From the NCBI RefSeq assembly GCF_015999335.1, contig NZ_JAEACP010000004.1, positions 62,001 to 126,000 of the forward strand: a stretch of 64,000 bases of DNA, read 5' to 3'. This document shows, one piece after another, positions 1-9,889 of this stretch. How positions within the stretch are numbered: the first letter of the stretch is position 1; each line of letters opens with the position of its first letter. Position numbers and translations under genes: made by a program. The stretch is from Tabrizicola soli. Lineage in GTDB: Bacteria > Pseudomonadota > Alphaproteobacteria > Rhodobacterales > Rhodobacteraceae. Under the pieces are notes generated by a model. The model saw only the letters and a list, made by a program, of their open reading frames with translations. It searched no databases and was not told the DNA's origin.

Positions 1-91
1 CGCCCTCGCGGGCCAGAAGGCCCGCGGAAGCCAGCCCAAGGCCCAGTCCGGCGCCGGTTATCAATGCGGTCTTACCGTCAACGCGTCCCAT
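1..91 (-). CDS. Short-chain dehydrogenase/reductase, N-terminus only (runs off window)
   Basis: The reverse strand reads an ATG at 91-89 followed by about 30 residues beginning MGRVDGKTALITGAGLGLG, the Rossmann start and TGxxxGxG cofactor loop of a classical SDR. The rest lies outside the window. It follows the sulfotransferase gene by 33 bp on the same strand and is probably the next gene of the operon. Substrate cannot be told from this fragment. Confidence 0.7.
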   Translation of the reverse strand, partial: MGRVDGKTALITGAGLGLGLASAGLLAREG

Positions 92-124
92 TCGATCGCC
101 TCCTCCTGATTTTGCGGGTCCGGG

Positions 125-877
125 TCACAGCAGCGCTTCGGCTGCCAACAGGTCATAGAAGGGCTGGTGATGCGCCAGGTGCTCGCGCATCCGGGGATGA
201 TCCTCCGCCATCCGGTCGAACTTCACTTGCGCCTCGCGGATTTCATCGGCGCTGAGCGGCCGGATGCCGCTTGAGGTGCTGACATCCCCGTGCCAGCCGC
301 TGACCTGGTCCCAGTCCTTCGGCTTTTCGTTCTGCCAGTCGAAAGCGGCTTCCGAGAAGGGCAGGCCGACGGCGTCCCAGAATCGTGCCATTGCGCCGCG
401 CGTGTCCTCGCGGATTGCCTCGGCCCGCAGGACGACAGGACTGGAGCCCGCCGCCTTCAGCGCCGAGTAATGTTTCCACTGCGCCTCCAAGCCGATCTCG
501 TCCAGCGTAACCTCGGGGTCCAGCTTGTGATACGAGGCGATCGACGCGACCGGGTCGCGGATCAGGAAGGTGTTCACCAGCCGTTCCGCGAAGATCGCGT
601 CATCAAGGATATGCGGCATGACGTAATACGACATGTCCTTGAAGAAGACCGGCCCCTTTGCGGACCGGGCGATCAGGTGGTCGCGGATCGCCCCGTAGCT
701 GACCGGGTGGTCAGGGCGCACGTCGAAATGCGGCATGACCCGGACGCCGCGATGCACATAGTAATCGTACATGAACGGTTCGTGTGCGCAGTCAAGGTCG
801 CCCCGCTCGCGCATAACCCGCTCCATCGCCGTCGACATCGAGCGCGGATGTGACCAGAGGGCAAAAATCTTGTTCAT
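125..877 (-). CDS. Sulfotransferase family protein
   Basis: A 250-aa protein. The N-terminus FALWSHPRSMSTAMERVM has the 5'-phosphosulfate-binding loop pattern of PAPS-dependent sulfotransferases, and an SxxxPxxxxASY-like segment further in (LIRDPVASIASYHKL) fits the 3'-phosphate-binding region. Known members move a sulfuryl group from PAPS to a hydroxyl or amine. It starts 12 bp after the stop of the ATP sulfurylase/APS kinase gene, the enzyme that would make PAPS, so donor synthesis and use are probably co-expressed. The acceptor is unknown. Some distant members of this fold in Rhodobacterales are annotated only by similarity, so the activity is an inference. Confidence 0.75.
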   Translation of the reverse strand: MNKIFALWSHPRSMSTAMERVMRERGDLDCAHEPFMYDYYVHRGVRVMPHFDVRPDHPVSYGAIRDHLIARSAKGPVFFKDMSYYVMPHILDDAIFAERLVNTFLIRDPVASIASYHKLDPEVTLDEIGLEAQWKHYSALKAAGSSPVVLRAEAIREDTRGAMARFWDAVGLPFSEAAFDWQNEKPKDWDQVSGWHGDVSTSSGIRPLSADEIREAQVKFDRMAEDHPRMREHLAHHQPFYDLLAAEALL

Positions 878-889
878 TTCGATCCTTCC

Positions 890-2596
890 TCACGCCTTGA
901 TGAGTCCCATAGACTCGAGTTTCAGGAGGACTTCGTGGGCGCAGTCGTCCGCGTCCTGCCCTTCGGTGTCGATGCGAAGCTCGGGGTTTTCGGGGATCTC
1001 GTAGGGGTCGGAGATCCCGGTGAACTCCTTAATCTTGCCCTCGCGCGCCAGCTTGTAGAGACCCTTGCGGTCACGACGTTCGCATTCCTCGACGCTGGTG
1101 GCCACATGGACCTCGAGGAAGGCGCCATATTGCTCGATCATCTCACGCACGGCCCGGCGGGTTGCGGTATAGGGGGCGATGGGGGCGCAGATCGCAATGC
1201 CGCCGTTCTTGGTGATCTCGCTGGCGACATAACCGATACGGCGGATGTTGATGTCGCGGTGTTCCTTGGAGAAGCCAAGTTCGGATGACAGATGCTTGCG
1301 CACCACGTCGCCGTCCAGCAGCGTGACCGGACGGCCGCCCATCTCCATCAGCTTGACCATCAGCGCGTTGGCGATGGTGGATTTACCGCTGCCGGACAGG
1401 CCGGTGAAAAAGACGGTAAAGCCCTGCCGGTCCCGCGCCGGCGAGGTCTTGCGCAACTGCGTTACCACTTCGGGGAAGCTGAACCATTCTGGGATTTCCA
1501 GACCTTCGCGCAGGCGGCGGCGCAGTTCGGTGCCGGAGATGTCCAAGACGGTGCAACCTTCCGGCACCTCGTTGGCGGGGAAATACTGCGCTTTTTCCTG
1601 CACATAGACCATGTGCTTGAAATCGACCATAGTCACGCCGATTTCGGCTTCGTGCTTCTTGAACAGTTCCTGCGCGTCGTACGGGCCATAGAAATCCTTT
1701 CCCTGGGAGTTCTTGCCGGGACCGGCATGGTCGCGGCCGACGATGAAATGGGTCACGCCATGGTTGCGGCGGATCAGCCCGTGCCAGACGGCCTCGCGCG
1801 GGCCGGCCATGCGCATCGCCAGGTTGAGAAGCGACATCGTGGTCGTCGAGGAGGGATATTTGTCGATCACCGCCTCATAGCAGCGGACGCGGGTGAAGTG
1901 GTCTACGTCGCCCGGCTTGGTCATGCCGACGACGGGATGGATCAGCAAATTGGCCTGCGCCTCGCGCGCGGCGCGGAAGGTCAGTTCCTGATGCGCGCGG
2001 TGCAGGGGATTGCGGGTCTGGAAGGCCACCACCTTGTGCCAGCCAAGCTTGCGGAACAGCGCGCGGAGTTCGTTCGGCGTGTCGCGGCGGGCCTTGAAGT
2101 CGTAATGCACCGGCTGCTGGATGCCGGTGATCGGCCCGCCCAGGTAAACCTTGCCGGCCACGTTGTGCAGGTAGTTCACCGACGGATGCGCCAGGTCGTC
2201 GGCGCCGAAGACGCCTTTGGCCTCTTTCGCCTTGTCCGGCGCCCATTTGTCCGAGATCGACATGATGGCGATGATCACGCCCTCGGCATCGCGCAGCGCG
2301 ATGTCCTGACCCGGCTCGACCTTCTCGGCGAAGGCTTCCGACACGTCCAGCGTGATCGGCATCGGCCAGAGCGTGCCGTCCTCGAGGCGCATGTTTTCGA
2401 CCACGCCGTCATAATCCGCCTGGCCAAGGAAGCCCTTTAGCGGGTGGAAGCCGCCGTTCATCAGCAGTTCGACATCGCACAACTGGCGCGGGGTCAGATC
2501 CCAGGACGGCAGGGCCGCAGCCTCGTGCTTCAACTTTAGCGCCGAGTCGGAAGAAACATAAAGCTCCGGGATGGGAGCCAAGTTGGTGGATTTCAT
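890..2596 (-). CDS. Bifunctional sulfate adenylyltransferase / adenylylsulfate kinase
   Basis: A 568-aa fusion. Residues 1 to about 385 are an ATP sulfurylase with [10 protein letters not shown] (193-202) and GRDHAGPG (287-294), both part of its nucleotide site. Residues from about 390 on are APS kinase with P-loop GLSGSGKST (399-407) and LLDGDVVR. It converts sulfate and ATP to APS and then PAPS in the cytoplasm. The start overlaps the stop of the permease gene by 4 bp (ATGA), so it belongs to the transporter/demethylase operon. That is an unusual place for it: in sulfate assimilation it normally sits with cys genes, and here it is followed by a sulfotransferase. The sulfurylase half could also run in reverse. 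Confidence 0.93.
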   Translation of the reverse strand: MKSTNLAPIPELYVSSDSALKLKHEAAALPSWDLTPRQLCDVELLMNGGFHPLKGFLGQADYDGVVENMRLEDGTLWPMPITLDVSEAFAEKVEPGQDIALRDAEGVIIAIMSISDKWAPDKAKEAKGVFGADDLAHPSVNYLHNVAGKVYLGGPITGIQQPVHYDFKARRDTPNELRALFRKLGWHKVVAFQTRNPLHRAHQELTFRAAREAQANLLIHPVVGMTKPGDVDHFTRVRCYEAVIDKYPSSTTTMSLLNLAMRMAGPREAVWHGLIRRNHGVTHFIVGRDHAGPGKNSQGKDFYGPYDAQELFKKHEAEIGVTMVDFKHMVYVQEKAQYFPANEVPEGCTVLDISGTELRRRLREGLEIPEWFSFPEVVTQLRKTSPARDRQGFTVFFTGLSGSGKSTIANALMVKLMEMGGRPVTLLDGDVVRKHLSSELGFSKEHRDINIRRIGYVASEITKNGGIAICAPIAPYTATRRAVREMIEQYGAFLEVHVATSVEECERRDRKGLYKLAREGKIKEFTGISDPYEIPENPELRIDTEGQDADDCAHEVLLKLESMGLIKA

Positions 2597-4623
2597 TCAG
2601 GTACCTTTCTGTGAATGGAAGAACGGCTGCGCAGCAGCCTGTCGGAAACCAAAGCGACGCAGGTGATGATGGCGCCGGAAATCAGCCCGGCCCCGGCATC
2701 GGCCCTGGACAGCGCGACGTAGACTTGCTGGCCAAGCTCGCGGGTGCCGACCAGCGCGGCGATCACCAGCATGGAGAGGGCGGCCATGATGGTCTGGTTC
2801 AGGCCAAGCAGGACCGAGGACCGCGCGAGAGGAAGCTTCACCTGCCACAACATCTGCCAGGTTGTGGCCCCCATCTGGACGCCGGCCTCGACCAGATCGG
2901 CGCGGGCATTGCGCAGGCCGTGTTCGACATAGCGGATCGGAGGCACCACGGCATACAGCACGATGGCGATCAGGGCGGTGAACTCTCCCACCTTGAACAG
3001 CATCAGCGCCGGGATGAGAAAGACGAATTGCGGCATGGTCTGCAGCGTGTCGCTGATCGGGCGCAGGAAGGCGGAGAAGCGGTCGCTTTCGGCGGCAATC
3101 ACCCCCAGCGCGCCGCCAATGGCAAAGCAGATCAGGACGGCCACCGCGCAAAGGTAGACCGATTGCATCATCGGCACCCAGAGCCCCGAGAGCCCCGCCA
3201 GCGCGAGCCCGCCCATCGCCAGCGCGAAAAGGCCCGTCCCGCCTTTCCGCCAGGTGGCGACCCCGACCACCAGGAAGACACCCGGCCAGGGAAAACCGGG
3301 TAGACCGGTCCAGAACAGAAGTGCGGCAAAGCCCGCGATGATCCCACGCTGCGGACTCCGCCAGCCCAGCAGAAGCGCGATCGCGGCAGAGACCAGCACA
3401 TAGGCCGCCGTGATCTCCGGGGTCAGCGCGAAGCCCCAGACCATCGGGCTGGCCGAGCCGGAGAAACCGATCCGCATCGGCAGCATCACGCCATAGGTGA
3501 TGGCATTGCGCAGCACCGCGAAGAAGGGCGCGCTCCAGGCGACGAAATCCAGTAGCCAGCCGTCGATCCGCCGCAGCCAGCGTTGCCCCTGCTCTCCCGG
3601 CAAGAGATCCTGGCCTGACAGGACCAGAGCGACCACGAGGGCGAGGACAAGCCCGGCTAGGAGCCAGCGCGCCTGCATCACGCGCGGGCCGCGACGGGCA
3701 AAGCCGCGGGTGATCCGGTCCAGCAGCACCGCGATCAGCACGATCACCAGCCCCGCCCCCAGCGAACGGCCCAGTTCGGCGGCGCGCATGGCTGACAGCA
3801 CTTCCCAGCCGATGTCGTTGAAACCGCCGATGATGGCGATGATGATGACCATGGACAGCGAGGCCATGGTGGTCTGGTTCACCCCGACCAGAAGTTGCGG
3901 CAGGGCCGAGGGAACCATCGCCTGCCAGAAAAGCTGCCCCGGTCTTGCCCCCGCCATCAACGCGCTTTCGACGATGGCCGGCGGCACCTCGCGCAGGCCG
4001 ACAAGCGTGTTGCGCACCATGGGCGGGACCGAGAAGATCACGCTGGCCGCCAGGCCTGCCGTCGGCCCGAAGCCGAACAGGATCAGCAACGGGATCAGGT
4101 AGCCGAAGGCGGGCCAAGTCTGCATCACGTCAAGCATCACGATCAAGGCGGGTTGTGTCCGGGGAAAGCGATAGGCCAGCGCGCCCAGGGCAAAGCCGAT
4201 CCCGACCGCCGCCGGGACCGAGACCAGCACCAGCGCCAGCGTGTTCATCGCCTTGGGCCAGTAGCCCATCGCCACCACCGTCCCCAGCGCCGCCGCCGCG
4301 AACAGCGCAAGCCGCCAGCCCCCGGAGTAGAGCGCGATCAGCACGACGGCCAGGATCGCCGCCGGCCAGGGTGCCCAGGCCAGGGCGCTGCGGATCGCGG
4401 CCAGTGGCGTTTCGGCCAGGGCGGAAAGAAGCACGCCAAGCGGCCGGGCTGCCTCGAACGCCGGGGTGACGGCGGCGTTCAGCCAGTCGGACAGGTTCAG
4501 GACCAGCCCGGTCGGAAAGCCGCCAAGCTGCGGAAACTGCTGGGCGAGCGCCACCAGCAGGACGGAAAGCGCCAACATCCCGCCCCAGACCCGGTGCCAT
4601 GCCCTGACGCGCGGGGCCGTCAT
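2593..4623 (-). CDS. ABC transporter permease, two fused membrane modules (betaine/choline type)
   Basis: A 676-aa hydrophobic protein with two tandem binding-protein-dependent permease modules, each with the EAA-type loop (for example [20 protein letters not shown] in the first half, and [20 protein letters not shown] in the second). ProW-type permeases normally have one module, so this gene does the work of a dimer. It would form the inner-membrane channel with the adjacent ATPase and binding protein. It overlaps the ATPase gene upstream and the sulfurylase gene downstream by 4 bp each. The family imports glycine betaine, proline betaine or choline-like compounds; the true substrate is not shown by sequence. 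Confidence 0.9.
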   Translation of the reverse strand: MTAPRVRAWHRVWGGMLALSVLLVALAQQFPQLGGFPTGLVLNLSDWLNAAVTPAFEAARPLGVLLSALAETPLAAIRSALAWAPWPAAILAVVLIALYSGGWRLALFAAAALGTVVAMGYWPKAMNTLALVLVSVPAAVGIGFALGALAYRFPRTQPALIVMLDVMQTWPAFGYLIPLLILFGFGPTAGLAASVIFSVPPMVRNTLVGLREVPPAIVESALMAGARPGQLFWQAMVPSALPQLLVGVNQTTMASLSMVIIIAIIGGFNDIGWEVLSAMRAAELGRSLGAGLVIVLIAVLLDRITRGFARRGPRVMQARWLLAGLVLALVVALVLSGQDLLPGEQGQRWLRRIDGWLLDFVAWSAPFFAVLRNAITYGVMLPMRIGFSGSASPMVWGFALTPEITAAYVLVSAAIALLLGWRSPQRGIIAGFAALLFWTGLPGFPWPGVFLVVGVATWRKGGTGLFALAMGGLALAGLSGLWVPMMQSVYLCAVAVLICFAIGGALGVIAAESDRFSAFLRPISDTLQTMPQFVFLIPALMLFKVGEFTALIAIVLYAVVPPIRYVEHGLRNARADLVEAGVQMGATTWQMLWQVKLPLARSSVLLGLNQTIMAALSMLVIAALVGTRELGQQVYVALSRADAGAGLISGAIITCVALVSDRLLRSRSSIHRKVPE

Positions 4624-5687
4624 GCGCTTGCCCCATCCGCCCTGAAACCGTGACGCGCGTCGCGCTGCAGGACCTCCAGCACGGCACCGGCCTCCAGCTC
4701 CAGCCCGCCATCCCCTTCGACGCGAAAGCGTCTTTGCCCGGCGGCGAGCGCCGGCAGGACCACCTCGATCGGCGCGGCGGCGGGAACCGGCGGCCCCTCT
4801 GGCGGCTCGCCCTGCGCCGGCCTGGCCAGATCCCGCACGCGGATCGCGCGGCTCAGGGCGACTTCGGCGGTGAAATCGGCCACATAGTCATCGACGGGCG
4901 ACAGCAGGATTTCGGCCGGAGTGCCAAGCTGGATGATCCTGCCGCCCCGCATCAGCGCGATCCGGTCGGCCAGCCTGCAGGCCTCCATGATGTCATGCGT
5001 GATGAAGACGATGGTCTTCTTCAGCTGGTTCTGCAGGCGCAGGAATTCGTCCTGCATCTGCCGGTGGATCAGCGGATCGAGCGCCGAGAAGGGCTCATCC
5101 AGGAACCAGAGGTCGGGATCGGGGGCCAGCGAGCGCGCGATCCCGACGCGCTGCTGCTGCCCCCCCGAGAGCTGGGAAGGAAGCGCGTCGAGGCGGCTGC
5201 CCAGTTCGACAAGCTCCAGCATCTCGCGGGCCCGCGCCTCGCGTTCGGACCGCGCGACGCCCTGAAGCTTGAGCGGAAAGGCGACATTCTCCAGGGCGGT
5301 CAGATGCGGCATCAGGCCGAAGCTCTGGAAGACCATCCCCATCTTCCGGCGCCGGATCTCGATCAGGTCGCGCCCGCTGATCCTGGCAAGGTCCTGCCCG
5401 TCGAACTCCATCGTGCCGTATTCGATGTCCAGAAGACGCGACAGGCAGCGCACCAGAGTGGATTTGCCCGACCCGGACAGGCCCATGATGACGAAGATCT
5501 CGCCTTGCTTCACGTCAAAACTGGCATCGACGACGGCGGGGATGTGGCCCTCACCGCGCAGACGCGCGGCAAGGGCCTCGGGGTCGATCCGATAGCCGGC
5601 GGTATCGAAGTAATATGCGGGCCTGGGTCCGAAGACCTTCCACAAGTGCTTGCAGCTCAGCATGATGCGGGACGATGCCTGCGCCAT
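4620..5687 (-). CDS. ABC transporter ATP-binding protein, ProV-like
   Basis: A 355-aa ATPase with Walker [10 protein letters not shown], signature LSGGQQQRVGIARSLA and Walker B WFLDEPFSALDPL, followed by the H-loop FITHDIMEA. About 50 residues precede the nucleotide-binding domain, as in ProV/OpuAA proteins, and the C-terminal ~90 residues carry no clear CBS pair. It energises uptake through the fused permease, whose start overlaps its stop. The binding-protein gene lies 33 bp upstream. Confidence 0.92.
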   Translation of the reverse strand: MAQASSRIMLSCKHLWKVFGPRPAYYFDTAGYRIDPEALAARLRGEGHIPAVVDASFDVKQGEIFVIMGLSGSGKSTLVRCLSRLLDIEYGTMEFDGQDLARISGRDLIEIRRRKMGMVFQSFGLMPHLTALENVAFPLKLQGVARSEREARAREMLELVELGSRLDALPSQLSGGQQQRVGIARSLAPDPDLWFLDEPFSALDPLIHRQMQDEFLRLQNQLKKTIVFITHDIMEACRLADRIALMRGGRIIQLGTPAEILLSPVDDYVADFTAEVALSRAIRVRDLARPAQGEPPEGPPVPAAAPIEVVLPALAAGQRRFRVEGDGGLELEAGAVLEVLQRDARHGFRADGASA

Positions 5688-5720
5688 CGACGGACCTCCG
5701 GTCGGATTTGCCTGAGACGA

Positions 5721-6656
5721 TCAGTTCAGGGCGGCATCCACCCAGGGGCGCCAGATCGCTTCGTTTTCGTCGACCCAGGCCGTGGTCACCGCATCCAGCG
5801 ACTGGCCCTTCTCGTCGATGGCAAGCATCATCTTCTGCTGGTCCTCGGTCGACAGCCGGAAGTCCTTCAGGATCTGGTAGGCCGCGGGCCATTTCCCCGC
5901 AAAGCCCGACCAGACGACCTTGTTAACGTCCGGCGGCATGATGCAGTGTTCATTCGACTGATCGACGCAGACCGGCATCTCGATCCAGCCCACCTCCACC
6001 TCGGCCAGGATGAAATGCGGCGCCCAGAACATCATCACCAGCGGCGTCCGGGCCGCCTCGGCCGCGCGCAGTTCCGACAGCATCGCGCCTTCCGATCCCG
6101 AGGGCACCGCCGTCAGCGGCAGGTTGTTGTCGGCGATGATGGTCGCCGCGCGCGAGCCCCAGTCGGCCGGGTAGTCCAGGAAGCGCCCATTCGGCAGGGT
6201 GTCGGGCGTCGCCAGCAGCCCCACGCAGGCAGGGTCCTTCAGCGCCTCCCACGAGGGCAGGGCCGGGCAGATCTCTTCCATGAACTTCGGATAGATCCAG
6301 CCCTCGTTCGTCTTCAGCCCCAGCGTGCCCAGGTCCTCGACCTTTCCCGCGGCAAGGACCTTGGGATAGACCTCGCCGACGTTGTTCAGCCAGATCTCGA
6401 CCGAGGCGCTGATCTCGCCATCCGCCAGGCCCTGGAAATGCGGATAGTTCCCGGCGGTCACATATTCCGCCTTGTATCCGGCCTTCTCCAGGATCTTGCC
6501 GGCGATCTGGGATGAAATCTGCGCCCCGGTCCATTCCAGCATGGCAAGCTTGATCGGTTCGCCTGCCGCGCCCATCTCGGCGGCCATGACGGGTGCCGAG
6601 GTCAGCCCCGCCAGAGCTAAAGCCGATACGGCCACAGTGACATACTTCTTCAGCAT
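5721..6656 (-). CDS. ABC transporter substrate-binding protein (OpuAC/ProX-like)
   Basis: A 311-aa periplasmic protein. The first ~25 residues form a signal peptide (MLKKYVTVAVSALALAGL, then an Ala-x-Ala-type site before AEMGAAGEP). The mature part resembles OpuAC-type proteins that hold quaternary ammonium groups in an aromatic box; several Trp and Tyr residues are spaced along it, for example in LEWTGAQ and MFWAPHF. The gene is 42 bp after the SDR stop and first in the transporter set. The ligand is probably the methylated amine degraded by the neighbouring enzymes, an inference from context. Confidence 0.9.
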   Translation of the reverse strand: MLKKYVTVAVSALALAGLTSAPVMAAEMGAAGEPIKLAMLEWTGAQISSQIAGKILEKAGYKAEYVTAGNYPHFQGLADGEISASVEIWLNNVGEVYPKVLAAGKVEDLGTLGLKTNEGWIYPKFMEEICPALPSWEALKDPACVGLLATPDTLPNGRFLDYPADWGSRAATIIADNNLPLTAVPSGSEGAMLSELRAAEAARTPLVMMFWAPHFILAEVEVGWIEMPVCVDQSNEHCIMPPDVNKVVWSGFAGKWPAAYQILKDFRLSTEDQQKMMLAIDEKGQSLDAVTTAWVDENEAIWRPWVDAALN

Positions 6657-6698
6657 TCTCTTTCTCCCTGTCAGTCCTTTCTGTTTGAATTCCCGCGC

Positions 6699-7490
6699 CT
6701 ACCAGAACGCGCCGCCGGTCACCTTGATCTCCTCCATCGTTATGCCCCGGGCACCGTCGCAGAGCAGGAAGCCGACCACGGCGGCGATCTCGTCGGGCTG
6801 GAGGATGCGGCCCTGCGGATTTTGCGCGGCGATCTCGGCGCGCGCTTCGGCGACGCTGCGGCCCCGGCCCTCGCGGGCGACCACCTCGGCGAGGTCTGAC
6901 TGCATCATCGGCGTCTCCACCCAGGTCGGGCTGACCATGACGCAGGTCACGCCATGCGCCGCACCCTCAAGCGCCACGCAACGCGTCAGGCCCAGCAGCC
7001 CGGCCTTCGAGGCGCAGTAGGCCGGATTGTCCTTCCAGCCGACCGATGCGGCGGTCGAGCCGATGTTGACGATCCGGCCCCATCCCTGCGCCATCATCGC
7101 CGGCAGGCAGGCGCGGGTCATGCGGAAGGCGCCCGTCAGATTGGTCTCGATGATCCGCTGCCAGAGCGCATCGGAATGGCCCTGCACCGGCTGTTCGGCG
7201 GTCACCCCGGCCGCGTTGACCAGCACATCGGCGTCTCCGAGCCAGTCGGCCGCGCGGGCGCAGAAGCCTCCGACCGACTGCGGGTCGATCAGGTCGAGCA
7301 CGCCGCCACGGATCGCACCGCCCCCTGCCACTGCGGCCGTCTCCAGCGCCTCCAGCGCCGCGCGCCGGGCCGGGCTGGTCAGGTCGCGCGCGCCGACAAC
7401 GACGCGATGACCCTTCTGCACCAGGTCCAGCGCGATAGCATGGCCGATCCCGGAAAGCCCGCCGGTGACGATCACCCGACGGCCGGTCAT
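6699..7490 (-). CDS. Short-chain dehydrogenase (3-hydroxybutyrate dehydrogenase-like)
   Basis: A 263-aa classical SDR with cofactor loop TGGLSGIG, NAAG, and catalytic Ser...YCASK. The closest pattern is 3-hydroxybutyrate dehydrogenase, NAD-dependent. I chose the ATG at 7490 because the protein begins at the Rossmann strand there and it overlaps the stop of the upstream FAD enzyme by 4 bp; an open frame extends to 7694 but its extra residues are low-complexity antisense translation. In this operon it could reduce or oxidise the semialdehyde left after transamination, for example malonate semialdehyde/3-hydroxypropionate. That role is an inference. Confidence 0.85.
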   Translation of the reverse strand: MTGRRVIVTGGLSGIGHAIALDLVQKGHRVVVGARDLTSPARRAALEALETAAVAGGGAIRGGVLDLIDPQSVGGFCARAADWLGDADVLVNAAGVTAEQPVQGHSDALWQRIIETNLTGAFRMTRACLPAMMAQGWGRIVNIGSTAASVGWKDNPAYCASKAGLLGLTRCVALEGAAHGVTCVMVSPTWVETPMMQSDLAEVVAREGRGRSVAEARAEIAAQNPQGRILQPDEIAAVVGFLLCDGARGITMEEIKVTGGAFW

Positions 7491-9889
7491 GGCTTTACCT
7501 CGCGCATCCTGAGGTCCTGCGGATCGAACGGCGGCTCGGACAGGATCCGCGCCCCGCGACGCTTGCCCAGAACCTCGACCTCCAGCCCTTCGCGCGCATG
7601 GCGGTCGCGCAGATAGGCCAGGGCGAGGACCTTTCCGGTGCGGTGGCCATAGGCGGCCGAGGTCACCACGCCCACGCAGCGATCGCCCTGCCACAGACCG
7701 TGGGAGTAATAGGGATCGGCCTCGCCGGGATCGAAGTCCAGCAGCACCATGTCCCAGCGGTTCTCCTCGGCCATGCGCCGCAGCAGCGCCTCGCGGCCGA
7801 TGAAGTCGTGGTCGGCCTTCACCAGGAAACCCATGCCGGTCTCGGCCGGTGTCCGTTCGGTGGTGAAATCCGATCCCCAGGCCGCATAGCCCTTTTCCAA
7901 CCGCATCGCGTTCATCGCATAGGCGCCGAAACAGCCGATCCCGTCGGGCTTGCCCGCCTGTTTCAGCGCCAGGAACAGCTCAGCCGCGCGGTCGGCGGCG
8001 ACATGCAGTTCCCAGCCAAGTTCGCCGACATAGGACAGCCGCATCGCCCGGACGGGAATCCCGGCGACGGTCATCTGCCGCACCGACATCCACGGCCCGA
8101 CCGGATCGGGCGTCAGCCGCTCCAGGATCGCCTGCGACCGGGGGCCCATCAGCCCGATCACCGCCAGCCCGTCGGTCACGCGCGAGATGGTCACGTCAAG
8201 ACCCGAAGCCCGCGCCCGCAAGAGGTCATCGTCGCGCATCTCGGCCGCTGCGGCCGAGGTCAGGTAGAAATGGTCGTCCGCAAGGCAGGCCACGGTGAAT
8301 TCGGATTCCGTGCCGCCAGCGGGGGACAAGGCATAGGTTAGCGCGATCCGGCCCGGTTTCGGCGCAAGATTGCAGCCCAGCCGGTCGGTGAAGGCGCGGG
8401 CGTCCTTGCCCGTCACCTCGAACTTCGAGAAGACCGACATGTCCGCCAGCCCCGCCGAGGTGGTCACCATATGGCATTCGCGCGCCACGGCCTCGAACCA
8501 GTCCGGCCGCCGGAAGGTCGGCAAGGCGGGCGGGCCGAACCAGTTCGGCCGCTCCCAACCATAGGCCGCGCCCATCTGCGCGCCGCGTTCCCGCATCAGA
8601 TCGTAAAGCGGCGTCAGGCGCTTGCCGCGTGCGGCGGGACGTTCCTCATGGGGATAGTGGACGCCGAATTGCAGGCCGAAGCACTCGATGGCCTTCTGCA
8701 CCCGGTAGTCGCGGTCGGCCCAAGGGCCGAAGCGGCGGCTGTCCACCGCCAGCGCATCCATCGGCGGGGCGCCGTGGGTCATCCAGTGCGCCAGGAACCA
8801 GCCGGAGCCGCCGCCTTCCATCACACCCATCGAAGACCCCGTCAGCAGCCAGGCATTCGGCAGCCCCCAAGCCGGGCCGATCAGGGGATTGGCGTCCGGT
8901 GTAAAGGTGATCGGACCGTTGACCACCGATTTCACCCCCCCGGTCTCCAGCGCCGGGATCCGCGCCATCGCCGCCATCAGGATATGCTCGACCCGGTCGA
9001 GGTCAGGGGCCATCAACTCGGCACCGAATTCCGGCGGCACGCCGTCGACCGACCAGACCTGCGCATCCTTCTCATAGGGGCCCAGGATCAGCGCGTCCCT
9101 CTCCTGCCGGACATACCAGCTTTCCTCGGGGTCGCGGATCATCGGCAGTTCCGGCAATCCGGCGGCGATCCGCGCGGCCACCGCAGGGACGGTATCGGTC
9201 ACCAGATACTGGTGCAGCACCGGAACCGAAGGCACATTCGCCCCCATCATCGCCCCGATCTCCCAGCCCCATGTCCCGGCGGCATTGACGATATGCCTGG
9301 CGCGGATCGGCCCTTGTCTGGTTTCGACAACCCACATGTCACGCTCGCGGCGGATCGAATGCACCGGGTTCCAGCGCAGGATCGTGGCGCCACCGGCCCG
9401 GGCCACCTTCGCCATGGCATTGGTCGCCAGCGTGGGATCGACATGGCCGTCGTCCGGCTCGTAGATGCCGCCAAGGATGCCCTCGGTCCGCGCCAGGGGA
9501 TGTAGCGCGGCAACCTCCTCGGGCGATTTCAGCAGGCGCAGCTCATAGCCGGTAAATCTGGACAGGCCCGCGACATGGGCGAATTCGTCCATCCGGTCCG
9601 GGTTCGAGGTGATCCGCATCGCACCGCTGCGATGGAAGCCGCAGCTTTCGCCGGTCTCCGCGGGCAGGATGTCGCGGTAAAGGCGCACCGAGGTGGCGCG
9701 CAACTCCTGGATGGTCGGGTTATGGGCAAAATGGGTGCAAAGCCCCGCCGCATGCCAGGTCGAGCCGTGGGTCAGGTCGTTCTTTTCCGTGAGAACGACG
9801 TCCTTCCAGCCCGCCTTCACCAGATGATACAGCAGCGAGACGCCCATCGCGCCACCGCCGATGATCAGAACCTGCGCTTCGGTCGTCAT
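7487..9889 (-). CDS. FAD-dependent N-demethylase of the dimethylglycine dehydrogenase family (copy 1)
   Basis: An 800-aa protein with an N-terminal DAO fold (VLIIGGGAMGVSLLYHL) and the sequence HGSTWHAAGL, whose His carries covalent FAD in dimethylglycine and sarcosine dehydrogenases. The C-terminal half (about 400-800) is a GcvT/aminomethyltransferase domain that in the family hands the oxidised methyl group to tetrahydrofolate. The enzyme oxidatively removes an N-methyl group in the cytoplasm. It overlaps its paralogue upstream and the SDR downstream by 4 bp each. The two adjacent paralogues probably take successive methyl groups from one substrate. Confidence 0.88.
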   Translation of the reverse strand: MTTEAQVLIIGGGAMGVSLLYHLVKAGWKDVVLTEKNDLTHGSTWHAAGLCTHFAHNPTIQELRATSVRLYRDILPAETGESCGFHRSGAMRITSNPDRMDEFAHVAGLSRFTGYELRLLKSPEEVAALHPLARTEGILGGIYEPDDGHVDPTLATNAMAKVARAGGATILRWNPVHSIRRERDMWVVETRQGPIRARHIVNAAGTWGWEIGAMMGANVPSVPVLHQYLVTDTVPAVAARIAAGLPELPMIRDPEESWYVRQERDALILGPYEKDAQVWSVDGVPPEFGAELMAPDLDRVEHILMAAMARIPALETGGVKSVVNGPITFTPDANPLIGPAWGLPNAWLLTGSSMGVMEGGGSGWFLAHWMTHGAPPMDALAVDSRRFGPWADRDYRVQKAIECFGLQFGVHYPHEERPAARGKRLTPLYDLMRERGAQMGAAYGWERPNWFGPPALPTFRRPDWFEAVARECHMVTTSAGLADMSVFSKFEVTGKDARAFTDRLGCNLAPKPGRIALTYALSPAGGTESEFTVACLADDHFYLTSAAAAEMRDDDLLRARASGLDVTISRVTDGLAVIGLMGPRSQAILERLTPDPVGPWMSVRQMTVAGIPVRAMRLSYVGELGWELHVAADRAAELFLALKQAGKPDGIGCFGAYAMNAMRLEKGYAAWGSDFTTERTPAETGMGFLVKADHDFIGREALLRRMAEENRWDMVLLDFDPGEADPYYSHGLWQGDRCVGVVTSAAYGHRTGKVLALAYLRDRHAREGLEVEVLGKRRGARILSEPPFDPQDLRMREVKP